From an uncultured Spirochaetales bacterium (lineage in GTDB: Bacteria > UBP6 > UBA1177), in contig CACYHH010000002.1 of NCBI GenBank assembly GCA_902774115.1, positions 186,001 to 250,000 on the forward strand: DNA of 64,000 bases, written 5' to 3'. The notes beneath the pieces were generated by a model. That model did no database searches. It saw only the letters and a list, made by a program, of their open reading frames with translations, and was not told the origin of the DNA. Every line of letters begins with the position of its first letter. Position 1 is the first letter of the stretch. A program made the position numbers and the translations under genes. Shown here one piece after another: positions 54,219 through 62,786 of the stretch.

Positions 54219-57029
54219 TTAAGCCGCCGTCGCGTTGGCATTGACTTTGTCTATCACTTTGCGGATGCCGAGCCAGAGTGAAGTGTCGCTGAAGACTTCC
54301 ACGATGCTGCCGCGGTCGGTAAACGGTGCTTCCTGAAGGACTGAGAGGTCTTTCATCATGCCGTTGTGAACGATGTATTCCACGATCTGGTTGACGAAAT
54401 AGATCTGGCGGCTGTCAAGGCTGGTGTTGTTCAGAAATTCCGCGAAAGCCTCTTTTGCCGCGTTCATGTCGAGTCCGACGATTTCACGCACGAATTCGCC
54501 GAGCGGTTTTGCTTTATACAAAGCTTCGTAATCTTCCCTGGTTCCTGCTTCGCTCCAGAGTATCGCCTCAAGATCGGTCATATCTTTGCCTGTGAGAGGA
54601 AGATTGCTTTTGAGTTTGGCGATGACACCTTCGTTCTGGTGCTTGCGGACAAAGTATTCCGCCCGTTCGCGGTAAGTTGTGAGATAGGTGGTTTCGGCTT
54701 CTGCGACGCTCCATTTTGTCGAAAGCACTTCGTCGCTGAAATTCGTGTCGTATAGACTGTGCGAATAGTTGACATACGTCATCAGATTGCGCAGATTTGT
54801 GCGGATCTCCTCAAATTCCATGATTCCTGCGGTATCCAGATAATATGTGTGGAGGATTTTGTTTATCAGTTCTGACTGCATCATAATTGCGGGAATATTG
54901 GCGATATTTGCCACGGCATTCACCTTTTTCATGAGGTCGTTCCGTGCCGCGCCGTATTTGTTTCCTGCTAATAATGCGAGTTCGATTCCATAAAGAAGCG
55001 CGTCGAAACGCAGTGCTTTGACATCATCGATGTCGGGCTGGATAAGCGGCACGAGTTCGCGCTTCATGTTGAGTGTCTCTTCGTAGGTCAAAGCCTTGTA
55101 GTTTTCAGGGTCTGAATAGAGTTCGACATATTTCAGATGCTGTCTTACGGCGAAATTGCCGCGGTCGAGTTCGCGCACTTTTTTCACCATTTCATCAACC
55201 AGTTTTTTGCGGAAAGCGATGAGTTCAGGTGTCTGCCGGATGATCTCCTGAAGTTTGAAGGCGATCTGCGCTTTGAGAAGGAAAAGAGCCCCTTGCAGAG
55301 CCACAGTGTCGGCACTTGCCCGCCCTTTGTTCATGCGGAAAAACTCGAAGTTCCCGCAGAAATCGAAGATGTAGAACTTTGTTTTGTCAAATCCGTCGAT
55401 AAGTCCGGGACAAAGTCGTGTTCCGCGCCCTATCATCTGCCAGAATTTTGCTTTGCTGAGGACGACTTTGAAGAAAACCAGATTCAGCACTTCGGGAACA
55501 TCGATTCCGGTATCGAGCATATCGACTGAAATGGCTACCTGCGGCAGTTTTTTTGCGTCCGAGAACTCGTCGATCGCGCTCTGGGCATAGTTTATGGTGT
55601 TGTCGATCACTTTGGCATAGTTGTTCAGGTGGGGAAATTCTTTTCCGAAAACTTCGAGGATTTTTTCTGCGTGTCTGTGGTTTTTTGCAAAGATGATCGT
55701 TTTGCCGATTTTGCTGTTGTAGTCGATTTTAAGTCCGTCGTTCATCAGGATGCGCAGAACTTTGCGGATGGTGTCTTCGTTGAAGATCCAGTCGTTCAGT
55801 GCTGACGGGGTTATGCTTTCGGGGATTTCACCGCTTTCATCGGCAAAAGTCTTTTCGTATTCCTCTTTTTCTTCATCGCTCAGTTCGTCGTAAACTATTC
55901 CGCGCTGGATGAATTTGAGTGTTGTTTCGACTGAAAGAAAATCGACCAAGTAGCCGTCTTTTACTGCCTGCGCCAGCTCGTATCCGTAAGTCGGAACGCC
56001 GTTTTCAAGCTCGAAAACCTCGTAGGTGTTTTTGTCGATTTCGTCTTTCGGTGTCGCGGTGAGACCTACAAGCGGAGAATCGAAGTAGTTGAAAATTTCC
56101 TGATATTTGTTGTAGATCGAACGGTGTGCTTCGTCGCAGATCAGAAGGTCGAAGTGTCCGCAGGAAAAGACTCTTCCTTCTTTGTCGCGCACTGAATCGA
56201 TGCAGTTTATCATTGTCTGGTAAGTCGAAAAGACGCAGTGAGCTTCGATGTTGCATTTTTCTTCGCAGAGATTTGTGACAGAAAGATCGGGGAGAAGGTT
56301 CACAAAGCTGCGCTTCGCCTGGGTCACGAGGGAATTTCTGTCTGCGAGGAAGAGGACGTTTTTGATCCAGCCTTTATCCATCAGCACTTTTACGAGAGCG
56401 ATGACGGTTCTTGTTTTGCCGGAACCTGTCGCCATGACAAGGAGAGCCTTTCTGCGGTTTTTCTCTCCGAAACTGTCGCATACTGCTTTTATTGCAGCTT
56501 CCTGATAGTAACGTCCGGCGATATTTCTATCCACCATAATGTTTTTCAGGCTGCTGCGCATCCGCTGGAGATTGAACCACTTTTCAAGATCGCGTTTTGA
56601 ATAGATCCTTGCGACTTTCCGCTCAGGATACTGGTTGTCAACGATCCTTGTCTCGAAACCGTTTGAAAGAAAAACAACCGGGCGGAATCCCTGCTTCTTC
56701 TCAATCAGATCGGCGTAAAGTTTCGCCTGCTGTCTACCTTTCGACACGTCAGCGCAGGTGCGTTTCGCCTCGATTACGGCAAGGATGCGGCCGTCGTCAC
56801 CAAACAGCGCGTAGTCGGCAAAACCCACTTCCGACTTGTTCGGCATACCAGGGAGTTCGTATTCGTTGAGCCAGTTTTTTCCCTCTATCCAGCCGTCATC
56901 ACGCAACATCGTGTCGATGTATTTTTTGCGGGTCGCGTATTCGCTTGGCTCGCCATTAGGGAGAGCTGGCTGCGCAGCAGACTGAGAGGGGTTTGAAACA
57001 TCAAACTTTTTAACTTCTTCCGGCATCAT
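54219..57029 (-). CDS. hsdR: Type I restriction enzyme R subunit
   Basis: 936 residues. An N-terminal PD-(D/E)xK nuclease part has GFADYALFG and AVIEAKR (about 69-90). The helicase has ATGSGKTRT (about 200-208), ICDEAHRS, LTATPK, DMLDTGIDVPEV and MIGRGTRLCPGL. A C-terminal EcoEI-type domain ends the protein. It cuts unmodified DNA at a distance from the site after translocation. Residues 13-28 (NPSQSAAQPALPNGEP) are encoded by a palindromic repeat also seen at 60258-60302, so the element sits in the frame without breaking it. GAAGGA precedes the ATG. It is the last gene of the defence island. Confidence 0.95.
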   Translation of the reverse strand: MMPEEVKKFDVSNPSQSAAQPALPNGEPSEYATRKKYIDTMLRDDGWIEGKNWLNEYELPGMPNKSEVGFADYALFGDDGRILAVIEAKRTCADVSKGRQQAKLYADLIEKKQGFRPVVFLSNGFETRIVDNQYPERKVARIYSKRDLEKWFNLQRMRSSLKNIMVDRNIAGRYYQEAAIKAVCDSFGEKNRRKALLVMATGSGKTRTVIALVKVLMDKGWIKNVLFLADRNSLVTQAKRSFVNLLPDLSVTNLCEEKCNIEAHCVFSTYQTMINCIDSVRDKEGRVFSCGHFDLLICDEAHRSIYNKYQEIFNYFDSPLVGLTATPKDEIDKNTYEVFELENGVPTYGYELAQAVKDGYLVDFLSVETTLKFIQRGIVYDELSDEEKEEYEKTFADESGEIPESITPSALNDWIFNEDTIRKVLRILMNDGLKIDYNSKIGKTIIFAKNHRHAEKILEVFGKEFPHLNNYAKVIDNTINYAQSAIDEFSDAKKLPQVAISVDMLDTGIDVPEVLNLVFFKVVLSKAKFWQMIGRGTRLCPGLIDGFDKTKFYIFDFCGNFEFFRMNKGRASADTVALQGALFLLKAQIAFKLQEIIRQTPELIAFRKKLVDEMVKKVRELDRGNFAVRQHLKYVELYSDPENYKALTYEETLNMKRELVPLIQPDIDDVKALRFDALLYGIELALLAGNKYGAARNDLMKKVNAVANIANIPAIMMQSELINKILHTYYLDTAGIMEFEEIRTNLRNLMTYVNYSHSLYDTNFSDEVLSTKWSVAEAETTYLTTYRERAEYFVRKHQNEGVIAKLKSNLPLTGKDMTDLEAILWSEAGTREDYEALYKAKPLGEFVREIVGLDMNAAKEAFAEFLNNTSLDSRQIYFVNQIVEYIVHNGMMKDLSVLQEAPFTDRGSIVEVFSDTSLWLGIRKVIDKVNANATAA
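56947..56994. repeat. GGCTCGCC...GAGAGGGG palindromic element, inside hsdR
   Basis: It matches 60258-60302 with a few changes and a small length difference in the middle. It holds two short hairpins. Here it keeps the hsdR frame and codes for the low-complexity residues 13-28. Confidence 0.75.
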
Positions 57030-57064
57030 GTTTTATTCCTTCTCCGCGTTCCAAATATTAAAAA

Positions 57065-58642
57065 TCATTCTACAATTTCCCAATATCCACCTTTTTTCGG
57101 ACCAATATGCCGAATGATATTTTCATCACGAAGCTTTTTTAATTGCCATTCCAATCCTTTTTCTGTGATGAAAAGAACCTCCGCCATTTCAACTGCTGTT
57201 ATATATGGATTTTCCTTTATGAGATTTAATATTTTTACCCTAGTTTTTTCGTTTTCTACCCTAGTTTTTTCGTTTTCTACCCTAGTTTTTTCACTTTCTA
57301 CCCTAGTTTTTTCCTCGGAATCAGTTTCATCTGCTGTTTGGGTAGTTTGGGTAGTTTGGGTACTACCCATTTCATTCAAATACTCCGGCTGGATCGGAAT
57401 TGTCACGCAGACAGCCCGCCTGTCATCGTCAGTTTCAAAAATCGCTCTGGGCGATCCGTTTTTCTCAAGTTCTTCCTGAATAGTCGGAATGCCTGTGCAT
57501 CTGCCTTCAGTAAGGTCAAGCTCTTTTAAAAATTCGCCAAGCCTCCTGTTGCGGTACATTCTGGTTTTAAAGCGTTCGCCTTTTTCTATGACGCTGGCGG
57601 GAATAGATCTATCAATCCCCGGATAGCTGATAATTCGGATGCATTCGGGCTCGATTTCTATGTGAACAGGCTCGTAGCACATATAATCTCTGTGGTAAAA
57701 CGCATTGACAACAGCTTCTTCCAAAGCCTCGTAAGGATAGCTTTTAAAACGGTTGGCTTCCATTTTGTCCGGAACTTTCTGGACATATTCAGAAATAGCG
57801 ATGTCCTGCAATTTTTCCATGGTTCGGCGGATAATCTGCGGCACAGTTCCCTTGATCGGCGGAATTTCGATAAAATTTTTGGGATCTTTTATGCTTCCGT
57901 TCGGGAAACGGACGATTTCGACCTGCATATAAGGAAAAAATTTGTCGGGATGGTCGCAGAACATCATCAAAGCGACATTTTTAATGCGCTGCCTTTCGTG
58001 CGGTCCTTCGATAAGCTCCATCTGTTCAAGGATTTCCTTAACTCCGAGTTTTGCAACTTGTTTAGCGAGCTTGCTGCCGGTTTCCTTCAGATGTGCTTCC
58101 AGAAGAAGCGGTGAAATATCGTCAATCGTAGCTTTCGGATTTCCCTGCACGTCAAACGGCTCGTGAGCGCTCATTGCCAGCAGCTCTTTTTCCTGCTCCG
58201 GTGTCGCGACGATAGAACTTGTTCCGTATCTGACGAAATATTTGTAATTGTTGTCGTGCTTTGATGTGACATGCTCCACTGTCTTATACGGCCGCTGCAC
58301 GCCGGCAGGAACCCAGATTACGATAATATTTTTCCCGTCTACTTTTTCAGTTATCAGTTTGGCGAAATAGTTCGGCTGGATTTTCCGGTTAAAACCGACC
58401 ATTTCCTTTTGAATCTTATCGAGAGTGTCCAGCGGAATCCCAGAAACGGGACGGACGGCAACTCCGTTTTTTTCTTCAACACCAACAACAATGTATCCGC
58501 CGCCCAAATTGTCGAAATCGTTGGCAAAAGCACAGATAGATCTATAAATATCGTTAGGATTCCATCCTTTTTTGAACTCTATTCTGTCGGATTCGATATT
58601 GTTTTTATTCAGCAGATCTTTGATGTTGAATTCTAAATCCAT
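57065..58642 (-). CDS. AlbA_2/Schlafen-like ATP-binding protein with heptad repeats
   Basis: 525 residues. The N-terminal AlbA_2 domain (SDRIEFKKGWNPNDIYRSICAFANDFDNLGGGYIVVGVEE) is followed by a HATPase-like part (EALEEAVVNAFYHRDY...RIISYPG), then a Thr/Gln run, an EKTRVEN heptad repeated about four times (from 57237), and a winged helix (TAVEMAEVLFITEKGLEWQLKKLRDENIIRHIGPKKGGYWEI in parts). Such proteins are transcription regulators or defence factors. It lies 35 bases upstream of hsdR and is similar in layout to the next gene. Confidence 0.83.
   Translation of the reverse strand: MDLEFNIKDLLNKNNIESDRIEFKKGWNPNDIYRSICAFANDFDNLGGGYIVVGVEEKNGVAVRPVSGIPLDTLDKIQKEMVGFNRKIQPNYFAKLITEKVDGKNIIVIWVPAGVQRPYKTVEHVTSKHDNNYKYFVRYGTSSIVATPEQEKELLAMSAHEPFDVQGNPKATIDDISPLLLEAHLKETGSKLAKQVAKLGVKEILEQMELIEGPHERQRIKNVALMMFCDHPDKFFPYMQVEIVRFPNGSIKDPKNFIEIPPIKGTVPQIIRRTMEKLQDIAISEYVQKVPDKMEANRFKSYPYEALEEAVVNAFYHRDYMCYEPVHIEIEPECIRIISYPGIDRSIPASVIEKGERFKTRMYRNRRLGEFLKELDLTEGRCTGIPTIQEELEKNGSPRAIFETDDDRRAVCVTIPIQPEYLNEMGSTQTTQTTQTADETDSEEKTRVESEKTRVENEKTRVENEKTRVKILNLIKENPYITAVEMAEVLFITEKGLEWQLKKLRDENIIRHIGPKKGGYWEIVE
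57237..57314 (-). repeat. 21-base tandem repeat in the AlbA_2 gene
   Basis: Units of 21 bases start at 57237, 57258, 57279 and 57300 (the last partial). They code for EKTRVEN-type heptads. Copy changes would keep the frame and alter the linker length. Confidence 0.85.
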
Positions 58643-58709
58643 CTGTTTTTCTCCTCCAACAATTTTTATGTTTTCTCCGCATTTACCTTCTCGTCTTCCA
58701 TTTCAAAGT

Positions 58710-60014
58710 CTACTTTACCTTCCAAACACCGTCCCTTTTTGAGCCAATTCTTTCAATCATTCCGTATTCCTGAAGTTTCGCGCAGATTTTCTTGACACCT
58801 GCAAGACTTAATCCTGTTTTGTCGGCTACATCCTGAAGAGAATCCGCAGGATTTTCCAACAGATATTCATAAATTTTCTTCTGATTTACGGTTAAATTGT
58901 TCTGTTTGAAAATACGATTTTTTCGTTCAACGACTTCTATCCGTTCAAAGGACAGCGGAATAGTCACTTTTATCATTCCGTCATCGAACGAAAATATATT
59001 TCTGCCGTATTTTTCAACGATTGTCGGAACTCCGTGTCCGCTTTGCTCTGCATATTTTGATACAATGAAAATTGTCAGAAGGCTTTTGTTTACAGGCACG
59101 CTTGTTCCATTGAAAAAACCTTCAAGTGAAAGGGAAAAAGGCAATCCGCCGTAAGAAACGATCTCTATTCTGTCATCAAACAAATATACCGACGGAGCAA
59201 TACCGCTATTCCAGTCATTATGAAGACATGCATTGATCCATGCTTCCTTGAAACTCGGGAAATCAAACAAAAACTCTTCGTTACGTTTAGAACCGGTCAC
59301 ATCTACATTTGTGATATTGATGGAGTTGAAATATTCCAAGACTTCCGACATAGACCAAAGCAGGCATTTTTTCCCATACTCAGTTCTTCTTGACATGACA
59401 CTTTTGCTGTTTCCTTCAAAAGTGACAACTTTTATTGAGATATCATTGTTATCCGACATGAGATAAGCGTTCATGTTATACTTGCCGTCACGATTCAGCA
59501 TTCCATAGTTTCCGTAAAACTCTTCCGAGTCTTTCGGATGAATACCCAGACCGGAAAGGATTGCGAAAAAAGATTGGAAAGTTAAATCCTGAACAGGAGA
59601 AGGTTTTTGCCTTATAAGATCAGCATCGGAATTGGAAAGCATTTTTCTGAGGATTTCATTAGATGCCTGCTCGTCAGCTGCAACATTTCTCAAAAAATAT
59701 CTGCCGTCAAAAGAATACGGGATATCCGAGCCTTTAGCAGATACTTTGATATATTTTTTTCCGGTTTCATCGCTTTCTTCCTTGATATCGGCATATATAC
59801 GGGGTTCTATTTTGTCTCTGATTCGGTTGCGGATATCCATGAGAGTATTTTTGCCGATTTCAAGCCCGCAGATATCACCGTTGTCGGTCACACCAAAATA
59901 AACAACGGCCTCTCCGTGCCTGTTTAGCATGGATGTTAAAGATCTCAATCCTTTATCCAGCTGGCTCAAACTCTCTTTGAATTCTTGAAATTCGTTTTCT
60001 TTGCCTAAATTCAT
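58710..60014 (-). CDS. AlbA_2-type ATP-binding protein with winged helix
   Basis: 434 residues from the ATG at 60014, with GGGAGG 6 bases upstream; the frame to 60029 is rejected. EFQEFKESLSQLDKGLRSLTSMLNRHGEAVVYFGVTDNG is a clear AlbA_2 start. A HATPase-like region (SFKEAWINACLHNDW...RIEIVSYGG) and a C-terminal winged helix (SLQDVADKTGLSLAGVKKI) follow. The protein is a cousin of the neighbour at 57065-58642. The stop codon lies in a 12-base unit that is repeated 13 times upstream of the gene (60047-60195). The role inside the type I locus is unknown. Confidence 0.82.
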   Translation of the reverse strand: MNLGKENEFQEFKESLSQLDKGLRSLTSMLNRHGEAVVYFGVTDNGDICGLEIGKNTLMDIRNRIRDKIEPRIYADIKEESDETGKKYIKVSAKGSDIPYSFDGRYFLRNVAADEQASNEILRKMLSNSDADLIRQKPSPVQDLTFQSFFAILSGLGIHPKDSEEFYGNYGMLNRDGKYNMNAYLMSDNNDISIKVVTFEGNSKSVMSRRTEYGKKCLLWSMSEVLEYFNSINITNVDVTGSKRNEEFLFDFPSFKEAWINACLHNDWNSGIAPSVYLFDDRIEIVSYGGLPFSLSLEGFFNGTSVPVNKSLLTIFIVSKYAEQSGHGVPTIVEKYGRNIFSFDDGMIKVTIPLSFERIEVVERKNRIFKQNNLTVNQKKIYEYLLENPADSLQDVADKTGLSLAGVKKICAKLQEYGMIERIGSKRDGVWKVK

Positions 60015-60046
60015 ATTTTTGCCTCCCAAGAACCATCCATCAAACC

Positions 60047-60195
60047 AAAGTCTACTTCAAAGTCTACTCAAAGTCTACTTCAAAGTCTACTCAAAGTCTA
60101 CTTCAAAGTCTACTCAAAGTCTACTCAAAGTCTACTCAAAGTCTACTCAAAGTCTACTTCAAAGTCTACTTCAAAGTCTACTCAAAGTCTACTTT
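60047..60195. repeat. Thirteen tandem units of AAAGTCTACT(T)C
   Basis: Units alternate between 11 and 12 bases without a strict order. They lie between the AbiH gene and the AlbA_2 gene. A single unit (58705-58716) covers the stop codon of that AlbA_2 gene. The array ends at 60195; 60196-60327 hold only the palindromic element and no gene. Confidence 0.9.
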
Positions 60196-60257
60196 CGTCT
60201 TTAATTACCTAAAATTACTGCGTTTTCTCGACTAGCCCTTCTCGGTTCCCACTTCTT

Positions 60258-60302
60258 GGCTCGCCCTTAGGGAGAGCTGTCGCAAAGCGACTGAGAGGGG
60301 TT
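60258..60302. repeat. GGCTCGCC...GAGAGGGG palindromic element, intergenic
   Basis: It contains a perfect GTCGC / GCGAC hairpin with an AAA loop and outer arms around CCCTTAGGG. It lies directly downstream of the AbiH gene. The sequence matches the element inside hsdR at 56947-56994. Confidence 0.75.
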
Positions 60303-60327
60303 GGTAGTAGTTTTGTTTTCAGGGGAA

Positions 60328-61389
60328 TTAACGATAATCAACTGTAGCCCTCCCAATAGGATTTTGATCAATATTTACAATGTTGGACAAATCGAATTTG
60401 GTATATCCTACAGGTATATGTATTTGAGCAGATAAACTTGTTAATTTGTTGTTATCAACTCCTTTATTTTTAAACAATATCTTAAGTAGTTCTTCATTTT
60501 TAGCATCTGCGATATCCTCTCTTTCAGTAACATCTGTTTCAGAAGCACTTTTTGCTACTAAATTATGATTGAAAAACACCAAATGATGTTTGGGATTATC
60601 TAATAGCCACTCTGCTACAGCCTGTCTCCAAGTCAAATCTGATTCACCAAGAGACAAACCAAATGCACAGATTACATTACTTGATTTAATGTAAGACAAA
60701 GCCTGCTCTTTCCTTTTACGGCAAAAACCTTCGAGCCATGTCGGCTTTATTGTTGTGCGTCTAAAACTACGATTAAGTCCATATGGCAACTTACAGAATT
60801 GAGATTCATTATCAATTCCCAATACAATATCCGCATTATTGTTTAAATCTCCATGTATATGCACCACGTCTTTATCAACGTAGTATTTGTATTTATCTTC
60901 TATAAATTCGAACGCAGACTTTTCTAGTGTATCAAACACGTCTGTATAATTAAAACTAATAAATTGCAGGATTCTTTCTGCTCCATCACTCAATTCCGAA
61001 GAAATAGCATCTTGATCATTTGGTCTTATATCTTTATAAAAATACAAAAGCAGATAGATCATTTTTTGTATTGAATCTCCGCTGTTCGGGTTAAAAGAAT
61101 TGTGAAATTTCGCCTGTTCTTTCTTTAAATAATCAATTAAATAAACTTTGTAATCACGAATACATGTAACTAAATCTTCTCCTTTTTCAAAATTTTTAGC
61201 ATATTCGGCAATTTTCATTTCAAAATCTGCCCAGGTATCAATATTTTTCTCAATATTTTTTTTAAATTTCTTGATTACATCAGACGGAGAAACGCTGTTT
61301 ATATAGCCATTATACGTGTCTTTATATTTGCTCTTCAACCCACACGCCAGATCAAAACCGTTGCCAATCAAAAAAGTTACAACCGACAT
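60328..61389 (-). CDS. AbiH family abortive-infection protein
   Basis: 353 residues, AT-rich. It starts TFLIGNGFDLACGLKSKYKDTY, the AbiH signature and a SIR2-like nucleotide loop. FISFNYTDVFD, VVHIHGDLNN and VICAFGLSLGESDLTWR complete the SIR2/AbiH pattern. AbiH stops phage growth in Lactococcus by an unknown route. The start follows the TIR gene stop by 2 bases, so they are co-translated. Its SIR2-like layout is shared with the protein at 22880-23869. Confidence 0.87.
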   Translation of the reverse strand: MSVVTFLIGNGFDLACGLKSKYKDTYNGYINSVSPSDVIKKFKKNIEKNIDTWADFEMKIAEYAKNFEKGEDLVTCIRDYKVYLIDYLKKEQAKFHNSFNPNSGDSIQKMIYLLLYFYKDIRPNDQDAISSELSDGAERILQFISFNYTDVFDTLEKSAFEFIEDKYKYYVDKDVVHIHGDLNNNADIVLGIDNESQFCKLPYGLNRSFRRTTIKPTWLEGFCRKRKEQALSYIKSSNVICAFGLSLGESDLTWRQAVAEWLLDNPKHHLVFFNHNLVAKSASETDVTEREDIADAKNEELLKILFKNKGVDNNKLTSLSAQIHIPVGYTKFDLSNIVNIDQNPIGRATVDYR

Positions 61390-61391
61390 TT

Positions 61392-62771
61392 TTATCTCCC
61401 TTTTAATTTATTCATATCTATCGTGTAACCCATGCCATCAAGTTCTTTTAGCACTTCAAATTCTAATGATGTTGAATCAGTATAGACAATACCTTGCATA
61501 TCTGAAGGAAGTTCGACACCGCGATCAGCAATAGTTATCACATGATCACGCCCCAATTTACCCATAAAAAATCCTGCTTCAAACACTACATTTTGCCGAG
61601 CACGGTCTTTTTCTTGTTCTTCTGTTTTTGCTTTTCCAATGTCATCTGCTGTGAATAGGCAAATGGCAGCTCCGACATCACTGTTTTGTTCAAATTTTTC
61701 AATAATAGTTGCGCCTTTATTCGGTTGTTCATGCAAAATAATTGCTTCAATGCCCTGTTTTTCTACTAAACGGGCAACCATTTGCTTTAATTCTCCATTA
61801 TGCCCGTGAACAATAAAAACTTTTTTTCTGTCCTTTGTTTCTTTTCCCATGCTTATTTCTCCTTTTTCTTTAGGGATATTTATTGCTAATTCCGTAGTTT
61901 CTCCTTTCATGTCATCCAAGTATGCTGATAATTCGGTTCGAGTTATTTCCAAACCACGCTTGCAAGAATCAATATAATCTTGTGCTGAAGTATGCGGAAG
62001 ACTTGGTGCAAAACTCCGCCCGATAAAATTCTTATATTGCTTGCTTTGTGTGCCGTATTTTTCTGACAAAAATAATCCGAGTTCTTTATGCCAGTTTTTG
62101 AATTCAGGCAATGAATATGTCATCTGTTTATCAATCAACTCATCTATTTCGTCGCGTAATTTCCTTAATTTCTCATATGGTGTCATGTTGTTCTCCTGCG
62201 TTGTTCCTATTTCTTCCATTTGTGATAATTTTGTCTGATACTCAGCAAGTTTTGAGGTTATTAACTGATGTAAAATAGCATACTGATTTTCAGCCTTTGT
62301 TTTGTCTGAAAGTATTGATAGTTTTTGTAGGTTAATCTTCTGTTCTCTTTGATAAGAATCAATGGAACTTAGTCCCTCTGGAACTTTTAATTCGGCAATT
62401 CTCTCATCACATTGCTTAAAAAACTTTTCAAGTTTTTGTGCTGGCCATATTTTTATTGGGTCCATCTGAGTATTGTCGCGGGTTACAGTTCTCATTGTCA
62501 AATATTTTTCCATTGCCATTTGTGCAATTTCTTGAGCAACTTCTTTTGTTATTCCGGCTGAACACATCATTTTTTTAGCATTTTGATAATATAACTGATT
62601 GACTTCATTATTTGTGTCCAACGGCGTTCCCCAGAAATAAAGCAAACAAAAACCGACAAGGTCTTTACACTCTAATGCTATTGGATACAACTGCGGCAAA
62701 ATGACAGATAATTTGTCACTATTCTCAGACAATTGCTTGAAAAGCCCTTCAATTTTATCAATGCTATTCAT
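61392..62771 (-). CDS. TIR-like effector protein (Pycsar/CAP12-type TIR)
   Basis: 459 residues. The first 300 residues are helical and unrecognised. The C-terminal 144 residues from about 316 are a TIR-like nucleotide-binding domain: KKVFIVHGHNGELKQMVARLV, AAICLFTADD and VVFEAGFFMGKLGRDHV with a candidate catalytic Glu398. Such TIR domains cleave NAD+ when a signal molecule or partner activates them. No cyclase gene is seen in the window. It sits directly behind hsdS (15 bases) and before the AbiH gene, in the same direction. Confidence 0.8.
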   Translation of the reverse strand: MNSIDKIEGLFKQLSENSDKLSVILPQLYPIALECKDLVGFCLLYFWGTPLDTNNEVNQLYYQNAKKMMCSAGITKEVAQEIAQMAMEKYLTMRTVTRDNTQMDPIKIWPAQKLEKFFKQCDERIAELKVPEGLSSIDSYQREQKINLQKLSILSDKTKAENQYAILHQLITSKLAEYQTKLSQMEEIGTTQENNMTPYEKLRKLRDEIDELIDKQMTYSLPEFKNWHKELGLFLSEKYGTQSKQYKNFIGRSFAPSLPHTSAQDYIDSCKRGLEITRTELSAYLDDMKGETTELAINIPKEKGEISMGKETKDRKKVFIVHGHNGELKQMVARLVEKQGIEAIILHEQPNKGATIIEKFEQNSDVGAAICLFTADDIGKAKTEEQEKDRARQNVVFEAGFFMGKLGRDHVITIADRGVELPSDMQGIVYTDSTSLEFEVLKELDGMGYTIDMNKLKGR

Positions 62772-62786
62772 CTTTTCTCCTCCTTT

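Noticed and set aside
60047-60195. Possible CRISPR array
   Set aside because: The units are 11-12 bases and directly adjacent, with no spacers, and no cas genes are near.
60001-60204. Plus-strand frame of Ser/Leu/Lys/Val/Tyr repeats
   Set aside because: It is a translation of the 11/12-base tandem array and not a gene.
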